Source: Trametes villosa (lineage: Eukaryota; Basidiomycota; Agaricomycetes; Polyporales; Polyporaceae). Taken from it: 64,000 nucleotides of DNA. Position 1 is the first letter of the stretch. Each line of letters starts with the position of its first letter. The notes below the pieces were generated by a model, which was not told the DNA's origin, ran no database searches, and saw nothing but the letters and a program-made list of their open reading frames with translations. Position numbers and translations under genes: made by a program. This document shows, piece by piece, positions 48,102 to 59,325 of this stretch. Location of the stretch: NCBI GenBank assembly GCA_002964805.2, contig PUDQ02000034.1, forward strand, positions 248,001-312,000, written 5' to 3'.

Positions 48102-49504
48102 ATCGGAGCCGTCTCGTTTAAACCTGAGAGAGACAGACTGCGAGGCGGCATAAGCTTGAAAGTTCGTCTAGGATGGTGTTCAATGAGACGTACGATGCGT
48201 TCCGGAGAAATCATATCCAATGGCTCTTTGGCCTTTGTGAAGGACTTCATTGGTGGAAGCGGCGAAGGGTACCGCGGGAGACGGGGGTCGATCGGAGGAC
48301 GGACATCTTGCTGACTAGAAGGAGGCAGCGAGAGGAGGATGGGAGGAATGTTTGTGAACGGGGGGTGAAACTGGGTCGTGTCAATTAGCTGGTACATGAA
48401 TGAATGAAACCGCGACGACTAACCTGTAGCACGGTAGGTGCGGGCAGGATGTGTCGAAGTGCGGTTGGGTGCAAAGAGCGCGATGCCGGGGCTGTAGGAA
48501 ACCTGGGGTATTAAGTATACACCTCGCCACCGGGCACACGCAGAAGCAGCGGGACCGCTGCGGTCAGCCGGTGAGTCACTGATGCGGTGTGGGTCATCTG
48601 GGTTCGCGATGGAAGTACTAGTGCATCGCTTCGCGATGATAGTTCGAACTCTGCAGCACCGCGCATGCCAGGCAGCGTTCAGGTCGGGGGGTGCAGGCAT
48701 CATTCGAGTCAGAGGAAGCGCGATGGCACCGGCGCGCTCGTTAAGGTTCTCGACCGGCCTCGTGCCGGAGCGCGCGCGAGCTGTAGGTAGGGCGTGAGTC
48801 ATGTCTGAGATTCCCCCGAGGGAGGCGGAAAGTACCTCATTCAGGATATAGCAGAGCCTTTCCGACAGCTATTCTACCCCGAGGTGTCGGAAAACGCGGG
48901 GATCATGGCTAGCGCTACGGACAGCTTCGTGCGACGCCGGTCGGTATTACATCCCGGTAGGGTCGCAGAACTGCACGATGTAGTGGCATGAGTCGGGAGT
49001 CTGGGGGATCGGCGCGGATCGCTTGTACGATGTTTTCTTCCCGACACCAGGCTTAAAAGAACGAACAGGCAGTGTGGGTGGGTGCTAAGGAGGGGTGCGC
49101 AAGCTTGGCAGCGGTTCGCTGTTGCGATGTGGCTGTGCAGAAGCTATACGTAGCCAAAAAGGCAAGGGACTACGAACCTCTGCGGCTATCACCACCACGA
49201 GAACACCAGCTGTCACGGACGCCCTACAGCCGCTCGCAAAAACCAAATGTCACTCTAAACGTGTGATATATACTGTATGACACTGGCCCTATGTTGTACA
49301 CGTTGTCTACTTCTAATTCCCAGCGGCCGGGAGACTGTTCCACTACTTGGCATCTATGTCTTCGTGTCAGGGCAACGGTCTAATAATACAGAAGCGAATT
49401 AAGATAATGTGCATATGCAACAGACAATTATATATGAAGCTTTGCCATGATGCGTTCGTTACAGGTTCGACGCGTGAGGAAGAAAGGAGGGGGAGAGGAC
49501 GTGC
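48102..49504. other. Intergenic stretch, no gene recognised
   Basis: Promoter of the small membrane-protein gene at the left and 3' flank of the MFS carrier at the right. An upstream exon for the former could lie just right of 48101 but is not supported. Confidence 0.45.
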
Positions 49505-51472
49505 TCATACGCGGCCGATGAACTGCTTGCCGAGCAGCAGCTGTCGTGCAACGACCATCAGGGCCACCGACACCATGATGGCGGTACCTATCGCATATGT
49601 ATCAGTAATAGGCCCTGGAGAGATAAACAGTGCAGCAGAACGTACCAGCATAGTATCCGACGTTCTCGAACGAGCCGGTGTTGTCGAGGATCGCGCCGGA
49701 GATCGGAGGGCCCGCGAGCGCACCGAAAGACATGATCGTGAACGTCATGCCTACACGCATGCCAACCTCCGTGAGCTTGCCCATCTGGACAATAGGCGCG
49801 CCGATGACGGAGACGAACACGCCAGACGAAGCGCTAAGAACGGTAGCGCGGTGTAAGTCTCGAGAAGGACGGGCAAAAGGATGCACCGGCACTTACCCGT
49901 ACAAGACGGCGATGGCAATGAGCGAGCCGCTAGACTTGGCGAACGGCCACGCGTAGGTCATGATACCAGCCACAATCGTCGGGGGGATGAGGGCATTCAT
50001 GGGGCCTGGCACGAACAGTCAGCACCAAGGAGGAGAGGTACAAGCTCGTTGTTCTCACCGAAGCGATCCGCAGCAAGGCCGCCGCCAAGACGGCCGATGA
50101 GCGTGCATGCGTTGGCGATAGAGAGCAGGTAGAAGGACAAGTCTTGGTTGACACCGGCCAGGATGCCGCTGATAGATAGATAGGTCAAGCACTGTGCGCG
50201 CAAACGTAAGCAACACCATAACACCGTGACGGACGCAGCGGTAGAGAGATACACACGGTGTAGATACCCAGGAAGCCGAAGAACAGCGACATGGAAAATA
50301 TAGTGTAGGGCGCAGACTTGAAGAGTGTGAGGTCGATAAACGGCCCGGTGGAGGGCTTCGGAGGGAGTCTCCGTGCGATGGTCTGTACGATGGTTAGTGT
50401 CGGCCCGCTACACTCATCCCGCGCAAATACGCACGAGGTTCAGGACGACCAGGAATGCCGCGACGATGAAGCCCGTGATGCGCAGAGTCCACTGGTAGCT
50501 ATAGGTGATGGTTAGCATCGACGATCCGAGACCAGGGATGAGTACGATTGGCGCACCTCTGGGTCTCGATGAGGTTCTTCAGGATGATGGGGAAGATCGT
50601 TCCACCGACGCTCGAGCCGGTCGCCATGCACGCAAGCGCCAACCCGAGTTTCTTGTCGAACCAATGCGGGATCGTACCGACGGCAGCGTTGAACAGGATA
50701 CCGCTGCAGATCTGAAGGGGGATCAGCATGTACAAAACGGTCGAGCAACCCGTCGAGCACTTACTCCGATACCGAAGCCTTGGCAGAGCAGGAGCTGCCA
50801 AAACTTGGTGCACTCCGCGGTGAGGAATGTGCATGTGACGAGCAAGGCGGACGCGAGGGACACGGGGAGCCGCAAGTACCCCAAGTCGAAAAGACGGCCG
50901 AATACAAGGCCGGGCATGAACACGAGCGCGTACTGAGGGAGTACCGTCAGCGGACATCATGCTATTTAAGGGGCCGCTGTCACGAACCTGGATGGAGCCT
51001 ATCCACGCACTGCTATGCATTAGCGAAGGTTGCCTCGGACGAGGAAAGACGATGCTCACATATCGGACGGTGACATACCCCGTAGGGTGTACTGTTCATA
51101 ATAGGCTTGGAACACCTGTAAACGGGGTGAGACGGAGTCAACAAGGGCGGAAGTGACATGTTTCGGACTTACACCCCACGCGTTGACGAAACCGAACGTG
51201 GCACATAGGCCCGATGCGAGCTGTTGGATCCCATACATTTAGCCGGCTTTCCGACCTGCTGAAACACGTCGACGTACCCCGAGAACCACGAGCCATGCCC
51301 TCAGCCCACCATCCGGGCATCCAGAATCCTCAGGGTTGACCTGAGCGGGTGCCTTCTCAACTTCAGAATCTTCGTATGATTTGCCGGCCTCGGCGAAGGT
51401 AGTAGCGTGGGGTGCGAATGTTGTCGACGACGCGGCCGACGAAAGGGCGGTCTCAGCGAGGCGGGGCGACAT
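49505..51472 (-). CDS. Monocarboxylate transporter-like MFS permease (SLC16/Mch type)
   Basis: Twelve exons: 51472-51278, 51220-51173, 51115-51060, 51012-50988, 50932-50765, 50711-50557, 50498-50435, 50382-50257, 50191-50059, 50005-49897, 49833-49646, 49587-49505, giving 449 residues. A 50-residue polar N-terminus leads to PDGGLRAWLVVLG, the conserved DGG-RAW entry of the monocarboxylate family, then CATFGFVNAWGVFQAYYEQYTL and AWIGSIQYALVFMPGLVFGRLFD. Later: GSSVGGTIFPIILKNL, YQWTLRITGFIVAAFL, CTLIGRLGGGLAADRFG and FGALAGPPISGAILD. Twelve membrane helices are expected. Fungal members are often transporters of acids, riboflavin or unknown substrates; yeast Mch proteins do not carry monocarboxylates. 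The substrate is unknown here. Exon 4 is 25 nt. Confidence 0.9.
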
Positions 51473-52980
51473 TAGGGAAGGAAAGGAAGGTAGAAGAAAC
51501 GGGGAGGCCTGCGGGTGCTCACACAGTCAGATACACACGTCGACGCCCTAGTTATATTGTGGACGACTCACCGGAGAAGAAAGGAAAAAATATGACAGGC
51601 CTGTCCGTCTTGGCTGCTATATATTCGCGCGACGAGGATTTGCAGGGCCGCACTACCGGCCGAAACCCGGCGGCTGCGGTGTCTTATAATTACAGCCTGA
51701 GGGGCCGACGGCGGTGTTCTACACTGATGCGCCATTCGCAAACCATGACAATGGGCATCGCACGGCGAGTCGGTGCGCCGGGTACAAAGTCTCACTTCCG
51801 GGGCGGGGTTGGCGCTCCATGAACCCGCGTTACAAGCGGGTTTGATCGGATTCCCGGCGTGAGGCCGAAAAATGTGGACTCCGGAGGAGCACAATGTTGA
51901 AGACGGCGTTGTGGCGGCGTGCTCATCAACGCGATGAAATCGCATTGTACGGCTGTCGGTCGCGTCGAGGCGCCCTGGAGGCCAAGCCCGAGACATGTGA
52001 AAATCGGCTGTGCCTGCTACAACGCCATCCCTTTCGCTGCTGTTCAGCCCAGGATGGTTTAGCCGCGATACGACCCAGGTTCAGTGCAGCGGGTCGGCCC
52101 ACACGCACAATTACGGAGCATGGCGTGCAGTAGATATGACGCACCGAGGTTTCCTGACGTATTCCGAGCGTGTTGTGAGCGTGCCACAAACATCGCTGGA
52201 AGTGCTCTCTAGGCACCTGTAGAAACGCAAAACTCAGCCCAAGCAAGCTGTCGGCGACCCTATTTCCTAAGTCGCTACGTGTAGTGGTGGTCGAACCCTG
52301 CGAACTCAACAAGTTGCCGGCGGGACATGTCCTGGCATCTCGACATACCTGAGCATACCGGGCGCGCCTAGATAGAGTTGAGTTGTTTGGACCGCCGTCT
52401 GACGGAGGCCTCGAGGATGCAGTGCTGCTAAAATGTTCACGGAAGAGACGATGAACCTGAGCTCGAGAAGGGTCCGAGCGATCGCACGATCGAGCAGCGC
52501 GCATGTGATTTTGTACATCGCACGGTCCCGGCGTCGATATCGCGATCTTGAAGTTGTCCCGCCGATACGATGTTTGCTTTTCCGGTTCGTTCGGGGGGCT
52601 ACGGACGTCTAGGCACGAGGACAGGTAACTTGGCAGACGGTCGACGTCGACTCGAAGGGCAAAGGGCAGCCGGCCATCGCTCCTGTCAGAGCGCATGATT
52701 TCCATTATTCGTACACCTATCACGAGAGTGAGTCGCGACAAGTACGGCATGGGCAACGTGCGTCTTCGTACGATGCTCACACTTTGGTCTAGACTGAGGG
52801 GCCGTGCAGCCGCTGAAAGGAACATGTACATCAGCATCGTACAATTCATCCCATACGTTATACAAGTACAGTCGTGTTGCCCATGCAAGTCTCGGCGATA
52901 CCCTGCGCCGAGTGGGTACGAGGTGGGGTTAGCGAAGACATCCTGCGCCTCGTGAAATCCCCTTACTTACCGGCTAAGGC
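51473..52980. other. Region with a long unassigned leftward open frame
   Basis: Promoter of the MFS carrier on the left. A leftward frame stays open for 320 codons (52888-51926), longer than expected by chance in this base composition, but its protein matches nothing I know and shows no domain or membrane segment. It may be a relic or chance. Confidence 0.4.
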
Positions 52981-53346
52981 TCAAGCGTTCGACACGACGA
53001 TAGAGTTCGTGCTCGGCGTGAAGCAAAACTTGTTGCTGAGCTTCTGGATGCAATTCACCAATTCAGTGCAGGTTCCACCGCGGTTGGATTGGTTGCAGAA
53101 TTCGGTGTCCTTCGTCGAGGAAAGGCAGTTCGTGTCCGGCTCCGCGAGGCACGCCGTCCCGCCGTTGTACACGGAGCACCTCTCGCTGCAGACGTTCCCG
53201 AAGCGGCTCCAACAGTAGGTAACCATCGGGTTCTGCGCCGCGCTCGTCGCAAGCGGATTGATTGGCTCGCCGATGAAGGTGAGCTCGGCATCCGTCGTGG
53301 CGAGCCACTGCATCATCTCGGCGTGGTCGACGAGGTAGGAGGCGAG
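52981..53346 (-). pseudogene. Cysteine-rich secreted-type protein, 3' exon only (5' part not found)
   Basis: A 366-base exon begins after an acceptor AG at 53348-53347 and encodes 121 residues to a stop. It reads LASYLVDHAEMMQWLATTDAE, then a Cys-rich domain with ten cysteines (YCWSRFGNVCSERCSVYNGG, TACL, NCLS, EFCN, TCTEL, NCIQ, FCFTP). I recall similar small secreted proteins from Agaricomycetes. The preceding exon, which should hold a signal peptide, cannot be found in the upstream 500 bases. The gene is therefore either broken or has a distant first exon. Listed as a probable fragment rather than a complete gene. Confidence 0.6.
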
Positions 53347-54756
53347 CTGTTGAAATTGGAGGTCGTGTTAGGACGAGACAAGATTGAGGTCAAGGCGACT
53401 TCGGGAAGGCTCGAAGCAGCTTCGATCTAGGAAAACTGAGTCCGGCCCGACGCATGTCAGATATACAAAGGCCGAGGATGAATGCACGAACGAGTTTTCG
53501 CTTGCTAGATAAATCGCCGGCGGACACAACTGCTTCTCCTGATAGGCACACCGAGGCGAGGATACGTTTCGGACTGAAAAACAAGGTTCGAATACGAGGT
53601 CAGGTTCCCGCCTGATAATCAACTTGCCGGAACGCACGATGTACCTTTCTCCTAGGCACGCCCCAAGCCCAAGTTTGCGATTCCTTGCGTTGGCGGGTGT
53701 CATGTAAGCGGTCGCCGTGAGTGTGTGCCAGAATTATCGCATGATAGGCTTCAAGGAATGAACGGTATGAGAAGCATCGCCCCTTAAAAACAGGTACCAG
53801 CGTCGTCTTCTACCATAGGCTTGAGAGGCTGGATGTTCGTTTGGGGAAGTGACTAGCGTCTTCAACATGTTGAAGGCCAGACAGACCGCTCACGCGGCGG
53901 TGGCAATATGCATACCCCAAGCCTGTCACCGCGGAGTGCGGTGCAAGCATCCAGAACAGCCCAGTAACCGAAGATATGGAAAGCCTACGGTATTGACAGT
54001 TAGCAAATGTATTATTAGGGCGAGACGAGCACGCTACTTACTTTACCGGACAGCACACTGCGTGTTGAGCTTGGGGAAATTCACCGGTCGACTTTAGGCC
54101 TAGGCCCATTCATATGCTGGATACAGTACCGTCACATTCCTGCGATGTTAGTGGACTTGGTCGACTGTGGTGAGCGTGAACGAGGAAAAGAGCGAAGCCG
54201 CGCGTCGTGGCGATCTCTATGCAGCCAAAGAGACTGAGATTGGTTGAGCGCAAGCGCGAGGACGAACCGTCGACCATAGCAGTTGCGCGGCTCATCAGAG
54301 TGGGTGAAAAGCATACGCAGAAACTCGCGTGTTACGTGCATTTTTGTGAGCTCTTGGAAGGAACCTCCTCCAGCGAGATATATTTGACGGGCTGCCTATA
54401 TCCTTCGCCAGGGAGTGACGCCGCGAGCCAGATGGGCCATGGAGGGTGGCGCCTGTAGGTGTCTGGAGGCCGCCCCGATGGCCATGCGACGGCATTGCAT
54501 GGCACGAGGTCGTCGTAGTGCCAGAAGCGATCACAACGATCCCGACGATGGTCGACGCCAAGTGAGGTATTGATCCAGGTGGCGTGCTTCATCGACTTAA
54601 TGATATACGAACTTGGAAGGACCTGGAGGCCCGTGTTCATATATCCCGTGCGTGGTACTGAGTGTATGCGCCTAAAAGATGCGCTGTGAGCCTTGAGGTA
54701 CACTGTAGAGGCGTTTCATACCCACTCAAAGGCCGTAAGACGTACCGGAGCGAAGT
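53347..54756. other. Intergenic stretch, no gene recognised
   Basis: It should contain the missing 5' part of the Cys-rich gene if that gene is intact, but no signal-peptide exon is visible. Otherwise I see nothing. Confidence 0.45.
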
Positions 54757-55673
54757 TCATATCTCCACCTTCTCGTCGTCCACCTCCATCGCGCCCACGG
54801 ATTCCACAACCTCCGATTTGGCCTCGTCTTTCGGCGCGGCCGACTTGTCGAGCCAGCCTACGCTCTCCTTCATCTTCAACCAGACCTCTCGAGCGCCTTT
54901 CTCCGCCAACGCTCGCGCCTTCGAGAGTTCCGCGACGTCGAACGGAGCCGCGGTGGTGTAGTTCGTCCAGAGCAGAGAACATGGAGGGACTTCCAAGGAC
55001 GACAAGGGCGCAGCAGAGAGGACGGAAGAGAACAAGAACGCGAAGCACCCGCTTCCAGCCAGCCGCGACAGCTCCGTCTCTTCAGGGTCCAGCACGAGCG
55101 TCGCGTTCCCCGAGGAAGCCTGGAGGCGACCAACCGCAACAGCACACACGACGCCCTTCATAGGCACCGAGCCCGCGTTGACGAGCGCCGCCGCGGTCGC
55201 GTTCACCAGGCTCGCAGTGAGGCTCGCGTTCCACCCGCGCCCGGCGCTGCCGAGGCCGCTCCCGCTCTCCGTGCCGCACAGCGCCTGGCCGACGATCTGC
55301 ACGAGCGTGCGCGGGTGGTGCGAGAGGAAGAGCGCGGGCGCGAAGATGGATTTGAGGGTGGTGGCGAGCGCCTTGGAGTCGGTGCCTGCGATCGCGGCGA
55401 GCGGGCGGATTTGGATGTCGAGCGTGGCTTGGGAGGGGTTCTCGAGCGTCGGGCGCACTTCGATGGGCCCCGAGACGGAGCTCAGAGATGTTGTGGACCC
55501 TTTAAGTGCGCATACATTGGATGAGAAAATAACCGTGGATGAGGGTTGGGATACTCACCGAACGCGAACCTCGCAGACCCGTCCACTCTGTCTAGTCCCT
55601 CGTATACGATCGACAGGTCCCTCATTTGATCGGGCCGCCGCCCTCGCGGACGCAGTGCCAGCTCTGCGGACAT
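54757..55673 (-). CDS. RRP46: Exosome complex RNase PH-like subunit Rrp46
   Basis: Two exons: 55673-55559 and 55499-54757, giving 285 residues. It starts MSAELALRPRGRRPDQMRDL, a variant of the RPDGR--ELR opening of RNase PH-like subunits. Then come YEGLDRVDGSARFAFGSTTSLSSVSGPIEVRPTLE (the G-T-V--SV-GP-EV core), ATLDIQIRPLA, HPRTLVQIVGQALCG, ASLVNATAAALVNAGSVPMKGVVCAVAVG, and an acidic C-terminus (GAMEVDDEKVEI). Rrp46 is a catalytically inert ring subunit of the nuclear and cytoplasmic RNA exosome. A Gly/Ser-rich loop after residue 100 and an extended C-terminus make it longer than the yeast protein. It diverges from the membrane-protein gene on its right. Confidence 0.9.
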
Positions 55674-56008
55674 TTTATGCACTCCGAGCGCGGATGTTTG
55701 TCTTAGAAGTAGGCGGTGAGAGAAAGGACGCGAGCGTTGGGCGAAGAACTGCAGGAAATGCGCGCGAAGTGCGACTCAACGCCAGGAGTAAGCGCCCATA
55801 AGGGGCGGGCGCCCAGACTGGGGTCGGGTCCGTGATTTTCGGACTAGCGTACTCGGGTTTTGCTTGGCTTTTTTCCTACCATCATCTGCCATCCTCGGAA
55901 CCCATGCACGTACGCCCGTAATACGTCCGCAGCCTTCCAGGCATCGCCAGGTATATCTACGAGCTACGAGGACCACGAGGACCGACCCAGCCGCACCCGC
56001 ACACCAGC
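55674..56008. promoter_or_regulatory. Shared promoter between RRP46 and the small membrane-protein gene
   Basis: This 335-base gap lies between two divergent ATGs. No clear TATA box is seen. Confidence 0.5.
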
Positions 56009-56876
56009 ATGGCCTCGGACGGGAACAGCGGCGGCGGCGACAGCTCGCAATTCCTCACGTCGGGGAGCTCCGCGCTCATCCTCGCCTTCCTCGCCATCGG
56101 CCTCTTCGTCGGCGGGTTGCTCGTCATGTTCGCCATGCGGCGCTACGTCGTGCTCAGCCGCCGCCGAGCCGGCGCGTGGGAGGGCGCCGCGGGCAGCGGC
56201 CCGTGGAATTGGGAGGAGACGACGTACGAGCCGCTCTTCGCTATCGCCGTCGGGAGGGGTCTGCGGGGGAGGCAGGATGGACCGGGCGCGACGCCGGAGT
56301 TGCTGGACGTGCGTGCGGTTAAGGCGGCGGGCGACGATTGGGAGGATATCATGGTGCGCTTCGATCTGTATCTCATCTTCCAGCAATGCGATACTGACCA
56401 TCTGCTGCGTCCTCGAATAGCCTATCTCTGTCAAAGAAGAGACCCAGGAAATATCGCCCGTGCCTGAAGTTCCCGCAACCCCGCAGCCCGGCCCTGAAGC
56501 TAGAGATGCGCCCGTTCAGGAGAGCCCCGCCCCCGCATCCTCTGGATTCCTGCGTCCCTTCTCCAACGGCGTGCACAACATTGTATCACAGATACGACCT
56601 TCGAGACGTCGCGCCCACTCCCCATCCCCACGACCGTCTTCGCCACCACCTTCGGATCCCGCGCTGTCGCCGTCCGTGCCTGCGCCTCCAGAGCCGAGTC
56701 CGCGGTATTTGCGCGTGGCGTTGGCCATCGCGATGCCCGCACAGCAGCCCGGTGCATCCGCAGTGCCGCAGTACGCGCTGGGGATATGTGATGTCAAGTG
56801 GTCTGGCCAGGTTGTTGAAGATCTACAGCAAGGAGCAGAGGAGGCTGCACCGCGGGCTATTGATTCTGAAGGGTAA
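56009..56876 (+). CDS. Small single-pass membrane protein with C-terminal RVA-IAMP motif, copy 2
   Basis: Two exons: 56009-56353 and 56421-56876, giving 266 residues. A short Gly/Ser-rich N-terminus precedes one membrane helix (SSALILAFLAIGLFVGGLLVMFAM) and a basic run (RRYVVLSRRR). The cytosolic part has PWNWEETTYEPLF, a Pro/Ser-rich linker (HSPSPRPSSPPPSDPALSP) and the motif PRYLRVALAIAMPAQQ followed by YALGICDVKW. It shares layout and motif with the gene at 47456-48101, so the two are distant paralogues. The sequence after DVKWSGQ may run into an unrecognised intron (GTTGTT follows); the frame nevertheless stays open to a TAA. No function is known. Confidence 0.72.
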
Positions 56877-57564
56877 TTGGTGTCTATTGTATACATCCGG
56901 CGACTATAGTGTACAGTACGTTGTATCGGTTCTGTATTGCCCCCTCTACATGCCACGACTGGAGCGCGTTTGAGCGTGTGTGCATAGTTTATTCCTACGC
57001 TCAAGACCCCGTCGCAACGCGGACATTGACCCAAGTGCACCGCTGCGGATACCATCAACGATCACCGCTACGACAATGGTGGCGGGCCGTCCGCGCGGAG
57101 GAGTCCTCCCCGAGTCTTCTCTTCTCCCGCTCACTCCTTCGTTCGAGAGCCCGGTGCTGCTTCCCTCCCCGCTTCGTCTTTCATCTGGCTGGCCCGGCTT
57201 TCGTTCTTCTGCAGCACTCGACGCGCTTTCACGACGCCGTGGCCCACTCCATCAGCTCATACCTCGTCTGCAGCGCGGATTTCGTAGGATCGCCGGCTCA
57301 AGACCGGCTCTTGGTAGACATCACGGCGTGAGTAATCTCCTAGCACCACCTACGGATCTGCATGGCGCGTACGCGAGGAGTACGCATGGCTCATGTCACC
57401 CCCGCTTGTCAGTACGCCCCGGATCCACATACTGCTGCAGTAAGCAGCGCGAACCGCCCTCGCGCGTTCAAAAGCAGTGGGCCGATAGTCTGCGCAGCTG
57501 CTGGCGGCTCCACGATCTTCAGGGCTGCTCCTGCCCCCGCCCCCGGCACCCTGCCCAACGTTCT
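56877..57564. other. Intergenic stretch, no gene recognised
   Basis: Promoter of the third DUF6533 gene. Two overlapping rightward frames at 56980-57331 are pyrimidine/Pro/Ser-rich and match no family I know. Confidence 0.4.
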
Positions 57565-59325
57565 ATGTCTCAGGTGGATCCTCTGGCGCATCTGTGGCCC
57601 GTGTTGCGCAATGCGGACTTGTAAGTGCTGAACAGGCGCGCGGGCCGAGGTTGGGGAGTGGGATTGAACTGGTGCGCGCAGGTCCTTCTTCCTCTCGTGT
57701 GCCGCGACAAGTGCGTACCCTCTTCCTAGGCTGGAGCGTATTCGGGATGAGCTGTGTACTAACTACGAGAACCAGCACTAGCGTTCTACGAGCACCTCAT
57801 TACCATCCGGCTCGAGGCGCAGCAAATATGGAGACGCGATCCGTCTGGAGCGACGATACTGTTCATCATGACACGGTACTTCATGCTCCTCAGCCGCATC
57901 TTCGTCATTCTCGGCTTCTACCCCATCCGAGACGAAGCAGTGAGCATCTACTCGTCTTCGCTTATTCACAGTACTCACGGGCGCCTATTCTACCTACAGA
58001 GGTGAGGGTGCATATACCCCGGCTGCGCGAGCTCCGTTGGTCTGACGGGCATACTGCAGTTGCAGTACCGTACTATGGATACAGGCCATTACGACCTCAA
58101 TACTGATCATCGTGCTATCTGGTCAGTCCAGTTCCCGCTCTACGTTGATCTACCCCGGGTACTAACGGAGGGTCCGCAGCTGTGGCGGCTATCCGCGTCT
58201 ACGCTCTCTGGAACCGCGACTACCGACTGTTGGTGATCGTAATGCTCACAGGCATCATACCCGCGTTCGCAAATCTGGTGAGTGCCCTTCCCATTAGGTG
58301 AGCTCGCGCAATGGTGACGTTTGAGTCTGTCAGTTTTTCCGCGGTGCCTCGACTGCATACATCGTGCCTACCAGGTTCTATACCTGTCAGTCTGCGCCCA
58401 CTGCGATGACGGCGCAAACCTACAAAGCGTGCGTGTTTCTCTGTCTCTTTCGGACACCGAGTATGTACTGACACGCGCTGCAGATGTACGTCTGTATGCG
58501 CAACGGGGTACATCACACGGGAACTAACTTCCGATGGAACCTCTAGTTGCGATTGCGACACGCGTCATCGCCATATTCTCGGACGGTCTGGTCGTCGCCC
58601 TGACGTGGATGAAGACGTTCAAGATCTACGCGCTCACCCGGCATGTGAGGCTCCACGCCGACTATTCCGTGCTCATCCTCCGTGATGGTGAGTAGACGTG
58701 TACTACTGTTGCATGACCATACTATGGTTTGCTTATGAGAATGTATAGGCACTGTGTACTTCCTGTAAGTCTCAAACTCCTGGTTCCGTGTCCTCCGAGC
58801 TTGATGACTAACGTTGACCAGGGCAATATGCGTCCTCAACCTCATCGCGATCCTCTACATTGTGACCACGGTAAGAATCCTCCTCCATTAGTCTCGTTCA
58901 GTATCCTCACGCGTCTTGTCCAATAGGGGACGAATTTGCTAAATGACCTCATCGTAACGTACGTCCCTCCCTATGAGACGCCTCCTTCCCACCTGACCTC
59001 TCCCCCCAGGCTGAGCGCAATCCTCATGGCGCGCTTCCTACTCAACCTCCGCGACCAGCGCGCACACCTCGAGGACAAGGCGTGGCCGGTCGACAGCCCG
59101 TCGACGCTCACGCTCACCGGCACGCTGTCCTCGCCGATGTCGACGCTGCGCTTCCGCTCGGGCGTGCTCGACACGATGGGCGGCACCGTCAGCATGGGAA
59201 CGCGCGAGGGCGAGGACGGCGAGGAGATGGACGGGGTGAGCGACGACGGGTCGGACGAGGACACGCGGTGTGGCGGCGAGTCGTGTAGGAAGGGGAAGAT
59301 GGACGAGGAGAATGCATGGGCGTAG
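57565..59325 (+). CDS. DUF6533 multi-pass membrane protein C, with two 2-nt microexons
   Basis: Thirteen exons: 57565-57620, 57682-57710, 57776-57939, 58000-58001, 58060-58121, 58180-58277, 58334-58428, 58484-58485, 58547-58687, 58749-58764, 58822-58870, 58927-58958, 59010-59325, giving 353 residues. The exon plan is that of genes A and B: exons 1 (56 as in B), 5 (62), 6 (98), 9 (141) and 10 (16) have equal lengths. DUF6533 block: TTLAFYEHLITIRLEAQQIW, RRDPSGATILFIMTRYFMLL. Then SCSTVLWIQAITTSILII, IRVYALWNRDYRLLV, FAIATRVIAIFSDGLVVALTW and ILMARFLLNLRDQRAHLED, with an acidic tail. It is clearly more diverged than A from B. Function unknown. Confidence 0.84.
58000..58001 (+). other. 2-nt microexon AG in DUF6533 gene C
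   Basis: It lies between acceptor CCTACAG and donor GTGAGG, with introns of 60 and 58 nt. It gives Ala-Ser-Cys (EASCSTVLW), at the position of the AG exon in genes A and B. Confidence 0.82.
58484..58485 (+). other. 2-nt microexon AT in DUF6533 gene C
   Basis: It lies between acceptor CGCTGCAG and donor GTACGT, with introns of 55 and 61 nt. It gives Ala-Phe before AIATR, at the position of AT in gene A and GC in gene B. Confidence 0.82.
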
